Origin: Plectosphaerella cucumerina
Lineage: Eukaryota > Ascomycota > Sordariomycetes > Glomerellales > Plectosphaerellaceae
DNA length: 64,000 bases
Direction of reading: 5' to 3'
Assembly (NCBI GenBank): GCA_020746995.1
Contig: JAGPXD010000007.1
Span: 124,001-188,000, forward strand
Part shown: piece after piece, positions 1 to 10,094 of the stretch
Layout: every line of letters begins with the position of its first letter
Numbering within the stretch: the stretch's first letter is position 1
Translations under genes and position numbers: made by a program
Notes under the pieces: model-generated
Seen by the model: only the letters and a program-made list of their open reading frames with translations
Databases searched by the model: none
What the model was told of the DNA's origin: nothing

Positions 1-2510
1 CGTCCGTGTCGCTCGAGTCTTCCGAGTCCGAGTCGGTCGGTTGGGCAAAGACGGGCGCCCAAGCCTTGATGATGGCCTCCTCGAGCGTGCGGAATATCGC
101 ATTGTTGGGGTTGCCAAGCCACGGTTCGGCCTGGTTGTCAATCTGGACAGAGAGCGAGTTCTCGGAGCCGAGCTCGTCGAATTGAGATTGCAAGAAGGAA
201 GTCAGGGACTCGATGACCTGCTCAACCTCCTGGCCCGGGACGAGACGCAGGCTGATGTTGGCGCTCGCGTGACTACTGACGAGGCTTCCATCGGGGCCCG
301 AGACCTTGTAACGATGAATCGTCAGGTTCGGCTCGCGCCATCTGGCCATCAGGGCGCGGCGGAGCTTCTCGATGGGACCACGCTCCGGGTTCCTCTTCAT
401 GAGGAGACTTGCGATCTCGTCGTAGCGGGTTTCCTCCTCCGGCGTGATCTGCAGGATGCTGTCATAGAAGCCAGGGATCATGACCTTGTTGCCAGCCCCC
501 TTGAGCTTCGACAGCGTCGATGTCAGGTCTGACAAAGGCTCGTCGTTCATGTGGGATCCGTCAACACCAGAATGGAGATCTGGCAGGGGAGACTCGACGC
601 ATATGGTCGCGTGCAAGACTCCCCGAAGGCCGTACGTCAGACATGGCACCTCGTCGTCAAGCCAATAACTGTTGGCGAGGAGGATGTAGTCGACGTCTCC
701 GATGAGGTTCTTGTTGCGGCGCACAATCTCCTTGAAGCCCCGCGAGGCTGCCTCTTCCTCGCCCTCAATCAGGAAGACAATGTCGTTGTCCAGCTTCTTG
801 GCTTGCAGCAAGTCTGTCACTGCAAACAGAGCGGCCATGATGGGGCCCTTGTTGTCGCTCACACCACGACCGTAGAGGTAGCCGTTGATGCCCTTGAGCT
901 GAAAGGGGTCCGTGGCCCACTTGCTCTTCTTCGGATCGGCCGTCACGACGTCGTAATGTCCGTAAAACAAGATGCGCTTACGCTTTTCCGAGGGCGGCAG
1001 CGTGCCGCTGAACTTTGCCAGCACGGCAGGGTTATGAGGGCTGCTGTCTGTGCTCAACAGGTCGACCTGAGCCCCGAGACGCTTGAAGAGCGACCCGAGG
1101 AACGTCGCGCCTCGGTGGCAATCCTCTGCAAACTCGGGCCTCGAAGATACTGTCTTGTATGACACGAATTCTTGCAGCGCAGTGAGCATGACGTCTTCCG
1201 TCTCCACGACTGTGTCGGGGCCAGACGATGACGACCCGTCGATCCGCCAGATGGCGACTTCGTTGTCATTTGCGCCGGTGATGAAGTATTGCTTCGAATT
1301 GTATGTTGTCGCCACGGAGGCTAGGATTTTGCCCTCGTGAGCCTTCCACCGGGCCAGGCACTGGTATTTCTGGCTGACCGTCTCGGCCTGGGCGTCCTGG
1401 TACTCGCCGTAGTGCACAGTGCTGTGTTTCTGAAATCATGTCAAGAGGAGTGCATGTGTTGAGGCTGGGGAGAGAACTTACGCTGGCGGTGCCTGTCCCG
1501 GAGGCACTCCAGAGGAAGCCCCATCCCATCTGCAGGGTCATGACGTCCCCCTTGTGGCTCTTAATGACTCGGAGCCTGGAGCGGGTGTCCAGGTCCCAGA
1601 GTTCGATGACACCGGAGAGCTTGCCAGCGTAGAGGAACGACCCATCAATGGCCAAGGACATGACAGACTCGGCATCGTCGCTACCGAGGACCATGAGCTC
1701 CTGCAGTCCGGGCTCCGGGTCGTCGGAGGTCTCCTCGTCGTCCGAGTCTCGGTGACTGAGCTTCCAGAGCTTGATGGTGCCATCGCCTCCGCCGGAGATG
1801 AGTACCTCTTCGTCTGGCTCTACCAGCATGGTAGGCCCCTTTGCCATGAGCATGCAGTATATGTAGCCGTAATGCGCAAACATCTGCACAGCGCCGGCCG
1901 GGATCTCGACAACTTTTTCGGACTTGGGCATCGTCGCCCATCGCTCGTCATTGCGCCGTGGGGTTGATGCGCCACCGCCGACGGCGCGCGAATCGAAGAA
2001 TCGGTGGTTTCTGCGGTCCGGGTGTTGTGCCGAATCGTGGGAGACTCTGTTCTTGGGGTCCTTCAGGTTGACCCATTGGATCGAAGTGTTCTGGGCGCCG
2101 AGGTAGACGGTGTCGTGCTGGGCGCTGTAGGCGACGGAGAATATGTCGCCTACATCGTAGGTGCTGTAGATCTCGTACAAGCGGTTCAGGGACTTGGGGC
2201 ACCAGACATTGACGATTGGGTCGCCCGCGCTGGACAGCAGCATGGAGCCATCCTCGGACAGGAAGAGGCACAGTACGCTGCGCTTATGCGCCTGGATCTT
2301 CCTGACCTGCTGAAAGGTCGATAGGGACCAGACGACGATCTCTCCGTCTTGAGTGCCGGCGAAGATGGTCTCGGTGCGGTGACAGACAGCGAGACAGAGG
2401 ACGGAGCTGTCGTGTCGGAGGTTGTGGAGGAGTTCGGGAGCAAGCTGCGGGCAGTCTTCCGTATCGCTCAGGGAGGGCGAAAGGTCGGAGGCGGTCAAGG
2501 CAGAAGGCAT
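1..2510 (-). CDS. DUG2: Dug2-like glutathione-degradation protein (WD40 + M20 peptidase), 3' end outside window
   Basis: Exons 2510-1482 and 1429-1; the 52-nt intron (1430-1481) has gtaagt/cag borders and phase 0. The start is the ATG at 2510. The first ~430 residues form WD40-type repeats (for example VNVW, IKLWKL and IELWDLD blade ends). They are followed by an M20 metallopeptidase domain with the metal-ligand motifs GHYDVV (near residue 500), GRGVSDNKGP, EGEEEAAS and HSGVDGS. This fusion is diagnostic of Dug2, which with the amidotransferase-like Dug3 hydrolyses cytosolic glutathione in the gamma-glutamyl-cycle-independent pathway known from yeast. About 819 residues are visible, and the C-terminal part lies left of base 1. 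Nothing looks broken. The identification is firm; the partner gene is not in this window. Confidence 0.93.
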
Positions 2511-2813
2511 CTCGACATCTAGAGAAGTTCAATTAAGTATGCAGGACGGCAAAGTCCAAGAAATTATGCAAGCTAGAAAGGGAGTGGGAGAGGGAGACGC
2601 GATAAGGTGACTCGAGATGTGCTCAGGTCGCGAAGAGATGACGAAATCCGGGGGTGGGGCGGCAGAAGAGTTTCGCGGCGTTCAGCTGGGCTCCAGGTGT
2701 GGACGCGAACCTCCTAGCGCTACTAAGGTGTCCGTCCCCTTTGCCCCTCTGGGGAGTCTGCAACCCGCTGCGGTGCTTCCACCGAGCAACCTGGGGAACC
2801 TTGGATCGGTCCA

Positions 2814-3218
2814 TCAAACGAGGTGATACTCTGGGGGAATTTGGTGGCGGACATGGCTGACGGCTGGAAAAAATGCAAACGGTAAGAAAACCGACCTTGA
2901 CTCACCACTGGTTTCTGTCTCCGAGTCGAGTGCAATGCCCTCGTCCCTCTCTGCCTCCTTCTCATCCCTCTCCTTATCCTCCATCTTCTTGCATCCGCGG
3001 CAGCCAGGCTTCCGCAGGATTTCCAACGCGTCGCCGTGGCCTGGCTGGAGTTCGGTGTTCGGCGGAAGCTCATCCGCAGCCATTCTCGGTGAGGGAGAGG
3101 GCAGCTCGCAACTACCTGTACCTGTACTCGCGGTGGACCGTCGTTCAATTTGTCGTTTGTTGTGGGCGAGGCCGCCGTCTTGGGCCTGTTCAGGCTCCTT
3201 ATATTCTGGCCTCTTCAT
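2814..3218 (-). CDS. Doubtful small ORF, hypothetical acidic protein
   Basis: An ATG at 3218 opens 134 codons of hydrophilic, charged sequence with one CRGCKK motif and an acidic KERDEKEAERDEG stretch. A perfectly formed 42-nt intron-like segment (2858-2899, gtgagt..ttccag) lies in frame, so splicing would remove 14 codons without changing the end of the protein. No family is recognised. It could be a real small gene, a 5' leader of Dug2, or chance. The evidence is weak. Confidence 0.22.
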   Translation of the reverse strand: MKRPEYKEPEQAQDGGLAHNKRQIERRSTASTGTGSCELPSPSPRMAADELPPNTELQPGHGDALEILRKPGCRGCKKMEDKERDEKEAERDEGIALDSETETSGESRSVFLPFAFFPAVSHVRHQIPPEYHLV

Positions 3219-3366
3219 GACGCAAGTTTCGACGCTATGGCATCAGTCGCCGGTTGTTGAGTTGATGATACCCGGTCGGTCTCTCGGGGAGCCATGCCGG
3301 GTGTCTTAGATTGCAAGGGTTGTCTTTTGGGAATGCGACGGAGCGTTGACCCCTTTCCGTGCCAGC

Positions 3367-3405
3367 GTGTATGTGTGTGTGTGTGTAGTGTGTGTGCGCG
3401 CGTGT
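3367..3405. repeat. GT/GTGC microsatellite
   Basis: An imperfect run of GT dinucleotides ending in a GC-rich gcgcgcg segment. It lies in non-coding DNA. Confidence 0.85.
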
Positions 3406-4111
3406 CCACTCGCGAGAAATGCCGAGATCGGGAGGGAAGAGGCCGTGGCATCTGACGTGCTCTATACGAAAGACAGGCGGGACGAGGGCCAGAAAGACAT
3501 GCTGCTCATTGCTCACTGGCCACGGGTCCCCGTCACCTCACTTTCTTATCGGCAAGGGAGGCCTGTGGCCAACGGGGGGTGGTCGGGCCACAGGCCAATC
3601 TGCATGTTGCACGGCCGACAGCGGTGTGTTGGGTCACCGTGTGTGGTTGCTCACCGCAACAACTCTCACGGATGCTGGCTGATGCAGTGCTCCGTGGCCA
3701 AGGCAAGGCCGGGGTTTCTGTTCTGTCTGAGACGGCATGGCCGCCGGGGCTTCCGGCTGCCTGCCTAGTACGGGGTGGCATCACAGCCAGGGGCCTCAGT
3801 CCGCCCTACCCGGTGGTCAGCTTGTGGTGATACTGGCTTGGTGCTGTGGGCTATGTGGGTGTCCAGGGAGAGAGAAGATGGAAGCCGAAGCCCAAGCCCA
3901 AGCCTTTGGTACGACATGGGCTCGGCATCGACCAATCAGGCCAGTACGGGTGTAAGCTGTATCATCCCCGGTTCGGAGTCATCGTCCAGTCAGTGAGGAT
4001 TCTGAGGAATCAGCTCCCGGCCATCACGTCAAGTTCACCACCGAAGAAATCCGCCCTGGCCCCGGCTCAGACCAGAGCTGCACCGAATATCTTCCTACTA
4101 ATCCACGCCCC

Positions 4112-4597
4112 ATGTCTCTCAGTGAAACGAATGCCATCGTCGTCCATGCGCCTACCCGTCCGGCGCTGCGCGACGATGCCAACTCAGTATTCCTCGCAGG
4201 AACCACGAGCTCGACTGATCAGCAGGACTGGCGCGAGCTTCTTACGAGGTCCCTCGCCCATCTTCCCATCACAATCTTCAACCCCTACCGCGATGATTGG
4301 GACAGCTCGTGGAAGGAAGACGTCTCGGACAGCAGATTTGTCGAACAAGTTACCTGGGAGCTCGACATGCAAGAACGAGCCAGCGTCGTGGTTGTTTACT
4401 TTCATCCGTCGAGCCAGGCACCAGTCAGCCTTCTTGAGTTTGGCTTGTGCGCCCGGTCCGCCAAGGCCATCGTCGTCTGTCCTCAAGGGTACTGGAAGAG
4501 GGGAAACGTCCAACTTGTGTGCTTGAGGCTTGGAATCACGTTCCTGAACACCGTGGAGGAACTGGCAGCCACGTTGATCAGTCAGTTTGGGCAGTGA
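4112..4597 (+). CDS. Nucleoside 2-deoxyribosyltransferase-like protein
   Basis: A single exon of 161 residues starting at the ATG at 4112. The sequence follows the fungal nucleoside 2-deoxyribosyltransferase-like family. It has an N-terminal FLAGTTSS loop near residue 27, a DWRELL helix, NPYRDDWDSSW, then FVEQVTWELDMQERASVVVVYF and SLLEFGLCARS. The Glu of LLEFG sits where the nucleophile of this superfamily lies, and the WELDMQ block precedes the core strand. Members transfer or hydrolyse deoxyribose on nucleosides or bind nucleotides, but the fungal branch has no settled substrate. The length is normal and there is no targeting signal, so a soluble cytosolic protein is expected. Confidence 0.8.
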   Translation: MSLSETNAIVVHAPTRPALRDDANSVFLAGTTSSTDQQDWRELLTRSLAHLPITIFNPYRDDWDSSWKEDVSDSRFVEQVTWELDMQERASVVVVYFHPSSQAPVSLLEFGLCARSAKAIVVCPQGYWKRGNVQLVCLRLGITFLNTVEELAATLISQFGQ

Positions 4598-4939
4598 CCT
4601 CTCCTTCCTACAGGTATGGTCTGTCTACATACCTCGATCTGGGAAGCTGGCAGGGAGCTGGAGCCGGAAGGAGCTTGGGACGCCGCCGGGACATCCTCGG
4701 CTGATGGCTGGGCTGGCTGGCGCGAACTGGTGGACCAGGAGGCTGGCGAGCCCGCCTAATTGACCCCCGCCATCATCCATGATCGCGACGACACTGGATC
4801 GCAGCTTTGTTTCTACTCCCACTCTGTCTACATTTCTACCTTCACCGTACTGGGCATGCTTAGCTCCTCTTCACGCCATTGAATCGACTGGCTAGTAATC
4901 TGCCCGTATTTGGGCCTCGCTTTGCTTCCTCCCATCATC
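4598..4939. other. Short intergenic region
   Basis: 342 bp between two plus-strand genes, holding the 3' flank of one and the promoter and leader of the next. No other signal was recognised. Confidence 0.5.
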
Positions 4940-6250
4940 ATGGACGACCAATTCGGTGGCCGCACCGACGACGACCTCTTTGCCGACGACTTTGAGCCCA
5001 TCGGCGACTTCGAAGCACCACCCGTCAACGAGACCCCCGTCTACCAGCAACATACATCTACATCTGCATCTGCATCTACAGCTCCAACTCCAGTAAAAGC
5101 TCCCGAACCTACCCCGGCTCCTTCCAAGACGCCTGTAGCACCGGCCCGCGACACTCAAGCTCCCGTCGAAACTCGCCCTTTGCGCAAGGGCCTGGCGCAT
5201 TCCAAGTACAATGACAAGAAACCGCAACCCCCGCAGCCATCCAAGCCTGCACCAGCAGCGGCTCCCGAGGTGATCGCTGATGCGCCACCGCCGTCTGCCT
5301 CTCCTGCTGCCCCCGCCCCCGCCCCCGCGGCCCCGACTGCGACAGCAGCTGCACCTGCGACCGCAACCGCCTCCTCTGCGACGCCCGCGTCCGCTGCTAC
5401 ACCTGTCTCGGCTGTGACGCCTGCTTCTGCGGCGACGCCGACCTCCGAAACGCCTGCCACCGCATCGCCCAGAGACTCTTCCACGCCGGCGCCCCGCGAA
5501 GGCAAGCAAGGGGGCGGCGGATCCTTCACGCCCGGGTCAAACACGGCGCTCAAGGCCGAAGTCCGCGCCAAATCCGGCGCCAACCCTCGACAGAAGCTGA
5601 CCGACGAGGAGCTCACTGCGCGAATGGAGCAGATGAAGCTGAAGAACGCCGAGAGGACGAGGAAGTTTGAGCGCGCCGAGGCCGACCAGCGCACACACGA
5701 CCAGTCCGTGGCGCGTGGCATCGAGGAAGCACGTAAGAAGAAGATTGCCGACGAGGAGCGGAGACGTCGCGGTGAAGAGGACAGGAAGAAAATGGATGAC
5801 GAGAGAGCCAAGAACCGGGAGCGGAAGCTCCGCGCCATGGAGCACAAGGATGGTGGCTGGGATCGGGGAAAGCTGGAGGAGCAGGACGACTCCAGAGACT
5901 TCAGGGGCGCGTCAGGTGGTGTGCGCGGCGCGAGAGGCATCGAGACACTTGCGGGCAGCCGATATGCGCGCGAGGATCGGGACAACGGTCACGACGCGAG
6001 CGATAGCCACAGGGGCCGGGGCCGTGGCCAGGCTCGTGGCCGTGGCACTCCTGGTAGAGGAAGGGGACGCGGCGGCGCTCTCACTCCCTCGAACGGTGCC
6101 GACCCCGCACCAGTTCAGGAGAAGCCTGTCCTCACCAAGCTGGATTTCCCAGCCCTCCCTGGTGCGGACCTGCTTGGCTCCCCACTGGGTAACACCACAT
6201 GGGGGGACGAGATGGACGCTCTGGATGAAAAGCTGGCCAAGGAGAAGTAG
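4940..6250 (+). CDS. Low-complexity RGG-rich protein, putative RNA-binding
   Basis: The ATG at 4940 (MDDQFGGRTDDD) is preferred over an in-frame upstream start at 4910, because the acidic N-terminus then begins the protein; this gives 436 residues. Order of regions: an acidic head (1-45), a long Pro/Ala/Thr/Ser-rich linker (about 45-205), a highly charged predicted helix or coiled coil with repeated Arg/Lys/Glu (about 215-310), an RG/RGR-rich tract around residues 355-385, and a short conserved-looking tail (LDFPALPGADLLGS). RGG boxes commonly bind RNA, and the tail looks like a peptide-docking motif. No catalytic domain is present. The function is inferred only from composition. Confidence 0.75.
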   Translation: MDDQFGGRTDDDLFADDFEPIGDFEAPPVNETPVYQQHTSTSASASTAPTPVKAPEPTPAPSKTPVAPARDTQAPVETRPLRKGLAHSKYNDKKPQPPQPSKPAPAAAPEVIADAPPPSASPAAPAPAPAAPTATAAAPATATASSATPASAATPVSAVTPASAATPTSETPATASPRDSSTPAPREGKQGGGGSFTPGSNTALKAEVRAKSGANPRQKLTDEELTARMEQMKLKNAERTRKFERAEADQRTHDQSVARGIEEARKKKIADEERRRRGEEDRKKMDDERAKNRERKLRAMEHKDGGWDRGKLEEQDDSRDFRGASGGVRGARGIETLAGSRYAREDRDNGHDASDSHRGRGRGQARGRGTPGRGRGRGGALTPSNGADPAPVQEKPVLTKLDFPALPGADLLGSPLGNTTWGDEMDALDEKLAKEK

Positions 6251-6672
6251 TCGCACGCACCTAGATAGCAGCAGCGACAGCAGCAGCAGCATCAGTAGTA
6301 GTAGTAATAGTCCTCCGCAGTGGGGATACACTCAGTTGGACACATCCAAACAGCCCTGGGCCTGAACACCAGCTCCTCCCGCTCGCCCCATGACCCATTG
6401 CTCATGAGCCTGGCCTCATGCATCGGTAGCACGATGAGCGGCTACGTCAAAGCTTGGAGTTCAGAGTTGATCACAAGATGGCGCTCGCTGCAGCCTGTGT
6501 GGACATGTGTGTAGGGGTATCTTCTTTTTTGCTCCGTGAACCTCGGTAGCCCCATTCGCCACGCCCCGTTCGCCGTCAACCCGCAGCAGGAGTCCCCAGC
6601 CGTCTCGCCTGACTCTTTCTGCTGCCGTTGATGTTGTACATTCCAGTTGCATATCTGTATGCGCCCGCCATC
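6251..6672. other. Convergent 3' region with short CAG/TAG repeats
   Basis: The 3' flanks of the RGG protein gene (plus) and Luc7 (minus). A trinucleotide-rich stretch (cag, then tag repeats) runs from about 6266 to 6308. No gene was seen. Confidence 0.5.
6266..6308. repeat. CAG/TAG trinucleotide repeat
   Basis: Interrupted CAG repeats passing into TAG repeats, just after the stop codon of the RGG-rich gene; probably in its 3' untranslated region. Confidence 0.75.
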
Positions 6673-7543
6673 TTACCAACCGCCTCGGTACCCGCCCCTA
6701 CCTCGCCCACGATAGCCCCCGCCCCCACGAGGGCCCCTAGGGCCTCCGTGACCTGGGCCGTCGTCGTCCATCGGCGGCGCCCGCGTCCTGCTGCGCAACT
6801 CCTTGGGGAACGCGTCTAGTGTCTTGCGCATCTGTGCGTAGCCCAGGTGCATCTTGCCGTAGAAGTGGTCTGCCAGGCGGCGATCGTTGTCCAGCCTGCT
6901 GAGGTATGCGCCGCACACGTCGCACACTTGGAGCTTCTGATGACCTGACGGCCCTGAGGTGTCGGACAGCTCCTTGAGTTCTCTCTCACGCTCCAACTTG
7001 TTCTGCTGTGCTTGTCGGACTCGGTAGTATTCGTCAATGGCCCTCGACACCTCGCCCATCTCTCCTAGGATTTCGACTTCCAACAGGCCGCTGTTGATGC
7101 TCGATGCGAGGTCTGCTATGCCTTTGAGCTATCACATAGTCAGCACAAGTCGTTTTCGGGGGTGAAAGCACTCAGGGTGTGCATACCAGGATGTTTGTCT
7201 GCCGAATCTCATCCGGGGTCTTCTCCAGCCTTCGTTGGGCGGCGTCGATGCGCCTGTTGCAGTCGTCGATGTATTTTTGCAGGTCGCGCATGTAATCGTA
7301 CTCAAAGTTTAAGCGCTGCTTTTCCTTCTCGTTCATATTCTCGTATTCCGTCTTGAGCGCTTCCGAGTGCACACGGGAGCAAGCGCCGAGATCTTGCTTC
7401 GTGTTGGTGAACAGGTCATGCGGGCAGGTTCCTGCGATGAAGGAGCGGCATACTTTCGGGTCTGTGATGGAAAGAGAGGCCTGGCGCGTGGAGGCCGAGC
7501 CGCCCATAAGCTGCTCGAGCAGCTTGCGTTGTTCTGCCGCCAT
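6673..7543 (-). CDS. LUC7: Luc7-like U1 snRNP splicing factor
   Basis: Exons 7543-7187 and 7128-6673 with a 58-nt intron (gtatgc..gatag, phase 0), 270 residues, close to the usual Luc7 length. It starts MAAEQRKLLEQLMG and carries the first zinc finger (VCRSFIAGTCPHDLF..LGACSRVHSE), a helical middle, and the second finger (LQVCDVCGAYLSRLDNDRRLADHFYGKMHLGY written in parts around residue 195). The Gly/Arg-rich tail holds RGG repeats. Luc7 sits in U1 snRNP and stabilises 5' splice-site recognition in the nucleus. It is divergent from the Gpi16 gene, with 237 bp between the two start codons. Confidence 0.95.
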
Positions 7544-7780
7544 GTTGCTCGCTGAAGGTGTTGATTTGGGTTAGGAATCCTTGATCCTCGCGCGCCTGGG
7601 TGACCGCGATGTCGAGATCAAAAGCTTATCTAATCTCTGCTGCCCACGTTGAATTGCCGTTCCACACCGCCTCACCCACAACGCGACACCTAGAGACACG
7701 ACATCACCATCAAGGGGTGCTTACCGGCTGTGGTGTCAACGTACAATCACCCATTCGTTCCTCGTTTGGGGCCACGCACG
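7544..7780. promoter_or_regulatory. Divergent promoter region Luc7 / Gpi16
   Basis: 237 bp separating two divergent start codons. Both promoters and both 5' leaders must fit here, so shared control is possible. No specific box was recognised. Confidence 0.45.
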
Positions 7781-9572
7781 ATGCGCAATCTTCTGGGGCC
7801 CCTTCTTCTTGCCTTGTGCAGCTTGGTCTGGGCAGCAGACTATGCCGAACGTCTAGATCTCCGACCCCTCCCTCAGTCCGCGCTCCTGGCGAGCTTCAAT
7901 TTCCGGTCCAACACCTCCCTTGCCGATTTCGACTCTCAGAACTTCCGATACTTTCCTCGATCCCTCGGTCAGATTCTTCAGCATGCAGGAACAAGAGAAC
8001 TTCATCTGAGGTTCGGTCTCGGTCGTTGGGATGCGCAGAACTGGGGTGCCCGACCTTGGGAAGGGCAGCGCGAGGGCGGCACTGGTGTCGAGCTTTGGGC
8101 ATGGCTTGAAGCAGCCACGGACGAAGAGTGAGCCGGACCTGCAAAGCATCAAGATGACTGGATAATTCTGACAATGACACGATTGCAGAGCTGATGAGAA
8201 ATGGCTTACCCTGACCAACGCCCTCTCCGGCCTCTTCTGTGCCTCTCTCAACTTTGTCGACAGCACCCGCACGACTCGCCCCGCCATGTCCTTCCAAGCC
8301 GAAGGCGATCACGCAAACAAGACGGTCCCGAACCTCCGACTCCTCCACGGTGTTCTCCCCAAGGAAGTCGTCTGCACCGAGAACCTGACGCCTTTCCTCA
8401 AACTACTCCCGTGCAAGGGCAAGTCGGGCATCTCGACTCTGCTCGACGGCCATAAGCTCTTCGACTCTTCATACCAAAGCATGGCCATCGATGTCAAGCC
8501 GATATGCTCGCCCGACGGACAGTGTGTACTCCAGCTCGAGCAAACAATCGACATGGTGCTCGACATTGATCGGTCGAAGCGACCCCGTGGCAACCCCATC
8601 CCCCGCCCTCCCCCACGAGACGAAGTGGCTTGTGACACGACCAAGCCGTACGATTCGCACGACACCTGCTTCCCCGTGGGCCACACTTTGGGCCATGAGT
8701 GGAGCCTCTCGCAGATATTCGGTCGGTCGATACGAGGCAGCTGCCCCCTTGCAGATGTTGATGCTGCGCCCGTGTGCATCCAGGTACCGGATGCCAGGGT
8801 GGTCCAGGTATCCGACACCATGAAGGAGCAGAAGAGCTTGGACCGCGCGTCTCGGTGCTTTACGATTGCTGAGGACGGTGATGCCGACATCACACTGCCG
8901 AAGCACAGCCCGGAGGATATTTCTGAGCTCGTCAGCCCGCCAACCCCGCTCATCTATGCCGAGAGGAGTCTGATGGGCCACGGACAAGAACGCGGCGGTG
9001 TTCAGGCCATCTTGACAAACCCCAGCGCCGATACAGAGGTGGAGTTCATCTACATGGAGTCTCTTCCTTGGTTCATGCGAGTTTACCTACACACTCTCAA
9101 TGCCAGAATCGAGGGCGGCCAGGATTCCGGCTCGGACATCATTAGGGACATTTACTACCGTCCGGCCGTCGACCGCAAGCGTGGTACTCAATTGGAGCTC
9201 CGCGTGCGCATCCCGCCCGCCTCGACTGTCTTCCTCACATACGACTTTGAACAGACCATTCTGCGGTACACAGAGTACCCGCCCGACGCAAACCGCGGGT
9301 TCGATGTGGCTGCCGCTGTTATCACCACCCTGCACCCGCGCGTCCAGAGCGTTCGTACCACTACCATGCTCTTGAACCTGCCGGTGCCGGACTTCAGCAT
9401 GCCATACAATGTCATCATCTTCACCTCGACCGCCATCGCGCTAGCCTTTGGCGGCATGTACAACATCCTGGTCCGACGCCTGGTAGGCGCAGACGAGGCT
9501 CCTGGACCGCTTGCGAAAGCCAAGCTGGCCAAACTTCTGTCGAAGCTCCGGTGGAGACGGTCAACAGCGTAA
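7781..9572 (+). CDS. GPI16: GPI transamidase subunit Gpi16 (PIG-T)
   Basis: Exons 7781-8127 and 8189-9572 with a 61-nt intron (gtgagc..tgcag, phase 2), 576 residues. The ATG at 7781 begins a clear signal peptide (MRNLLGPLLLALCSLVWA); an upstream in-frame ATG at 7730 would bury it. The luminal domain matches the PIG-T/Gpi16 family, with conserved stretches such as ERLDLRPLPQSALLASFNF, FPRSLGQIL, RFGLGRWD, HTLNARI and a single membrane span near the C-terminus (NVIIFTSTAIALAFGG). Gpi16 is part of the ER complex that cleaves the GPI signal of a precursor protein and attaches the anchor. In this window its clients would include the GPI-tailed GH128 protein. Confidence 0.94.
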
Positions 9573-10094
9573 TACAAAGTCTCTTTCCGATGCTCTGCGG
9601 CACCGTGATACCCGTGACATGCCGTCCGCCGGCGCTTCAAGGTCCGCTCCCGTGTCGGCCGCACTGCACTCACCGCTCATGAGGACCGAAGCTCATAATT
9701 CCATCTTCCAGGCAAGTTCTACAGTGAGAGGACATGGTCGACCGCTGATGCCTACATGCCAGGGGAAGATGAGACCCCCGTGCGTTCGAGTGTCACCGGC
9801 CAGGCACACAAGCACAAGCACAAGGTTCACGCCGTTCTCGTTGCACGTCTCCTGCCACTGCATGTCACCGATTCTGCTCTCCCAGTCGAGCTGTGGCACA
9901 GACCCAGCCTCCCGTCACCCGCACGTGTCTACACACGGAAGGGACCGTACGCCCGAACCAAGTGATCACGACAAGTCGTCCAGTGTCGTTGCTCGAAGCA
10001 CGTCCTCTGTGAACAGTACATATGGGCTCCTTTTCGTGATGAAATTGTTTCCAATGGCCTCACAGCTATGCTTCTTAGCGAGACGACTGCGAAG
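9573..10094. other. Intergenic region before the subtilase gene
   Basis: About 0.5 kb with the 3' flank of Gpi16 and the promoter and leader of the subtilase. Several overlapping ORFs on both strands look like chance. An in-frame ATG at 10068 is an alternative subtilase start. Confidence 0.45.

Larger units (their letters stand above)
2511..4111. other. Intergenic region between Dug2 and the deoxyribosyltransferase-like gene
   Basis: 1.6 kb holding the 5' flank of the minus-strand Dug2 gene and of the plus-strand gene at 4112. It contains a GT-rich microsatellite near 3367-3405 and one doubtful minus-strand ORF (2814-3218, listed separately). The remaining ORFs overlap on several frames and show no recognisable domain. 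Confidence 0.5.
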
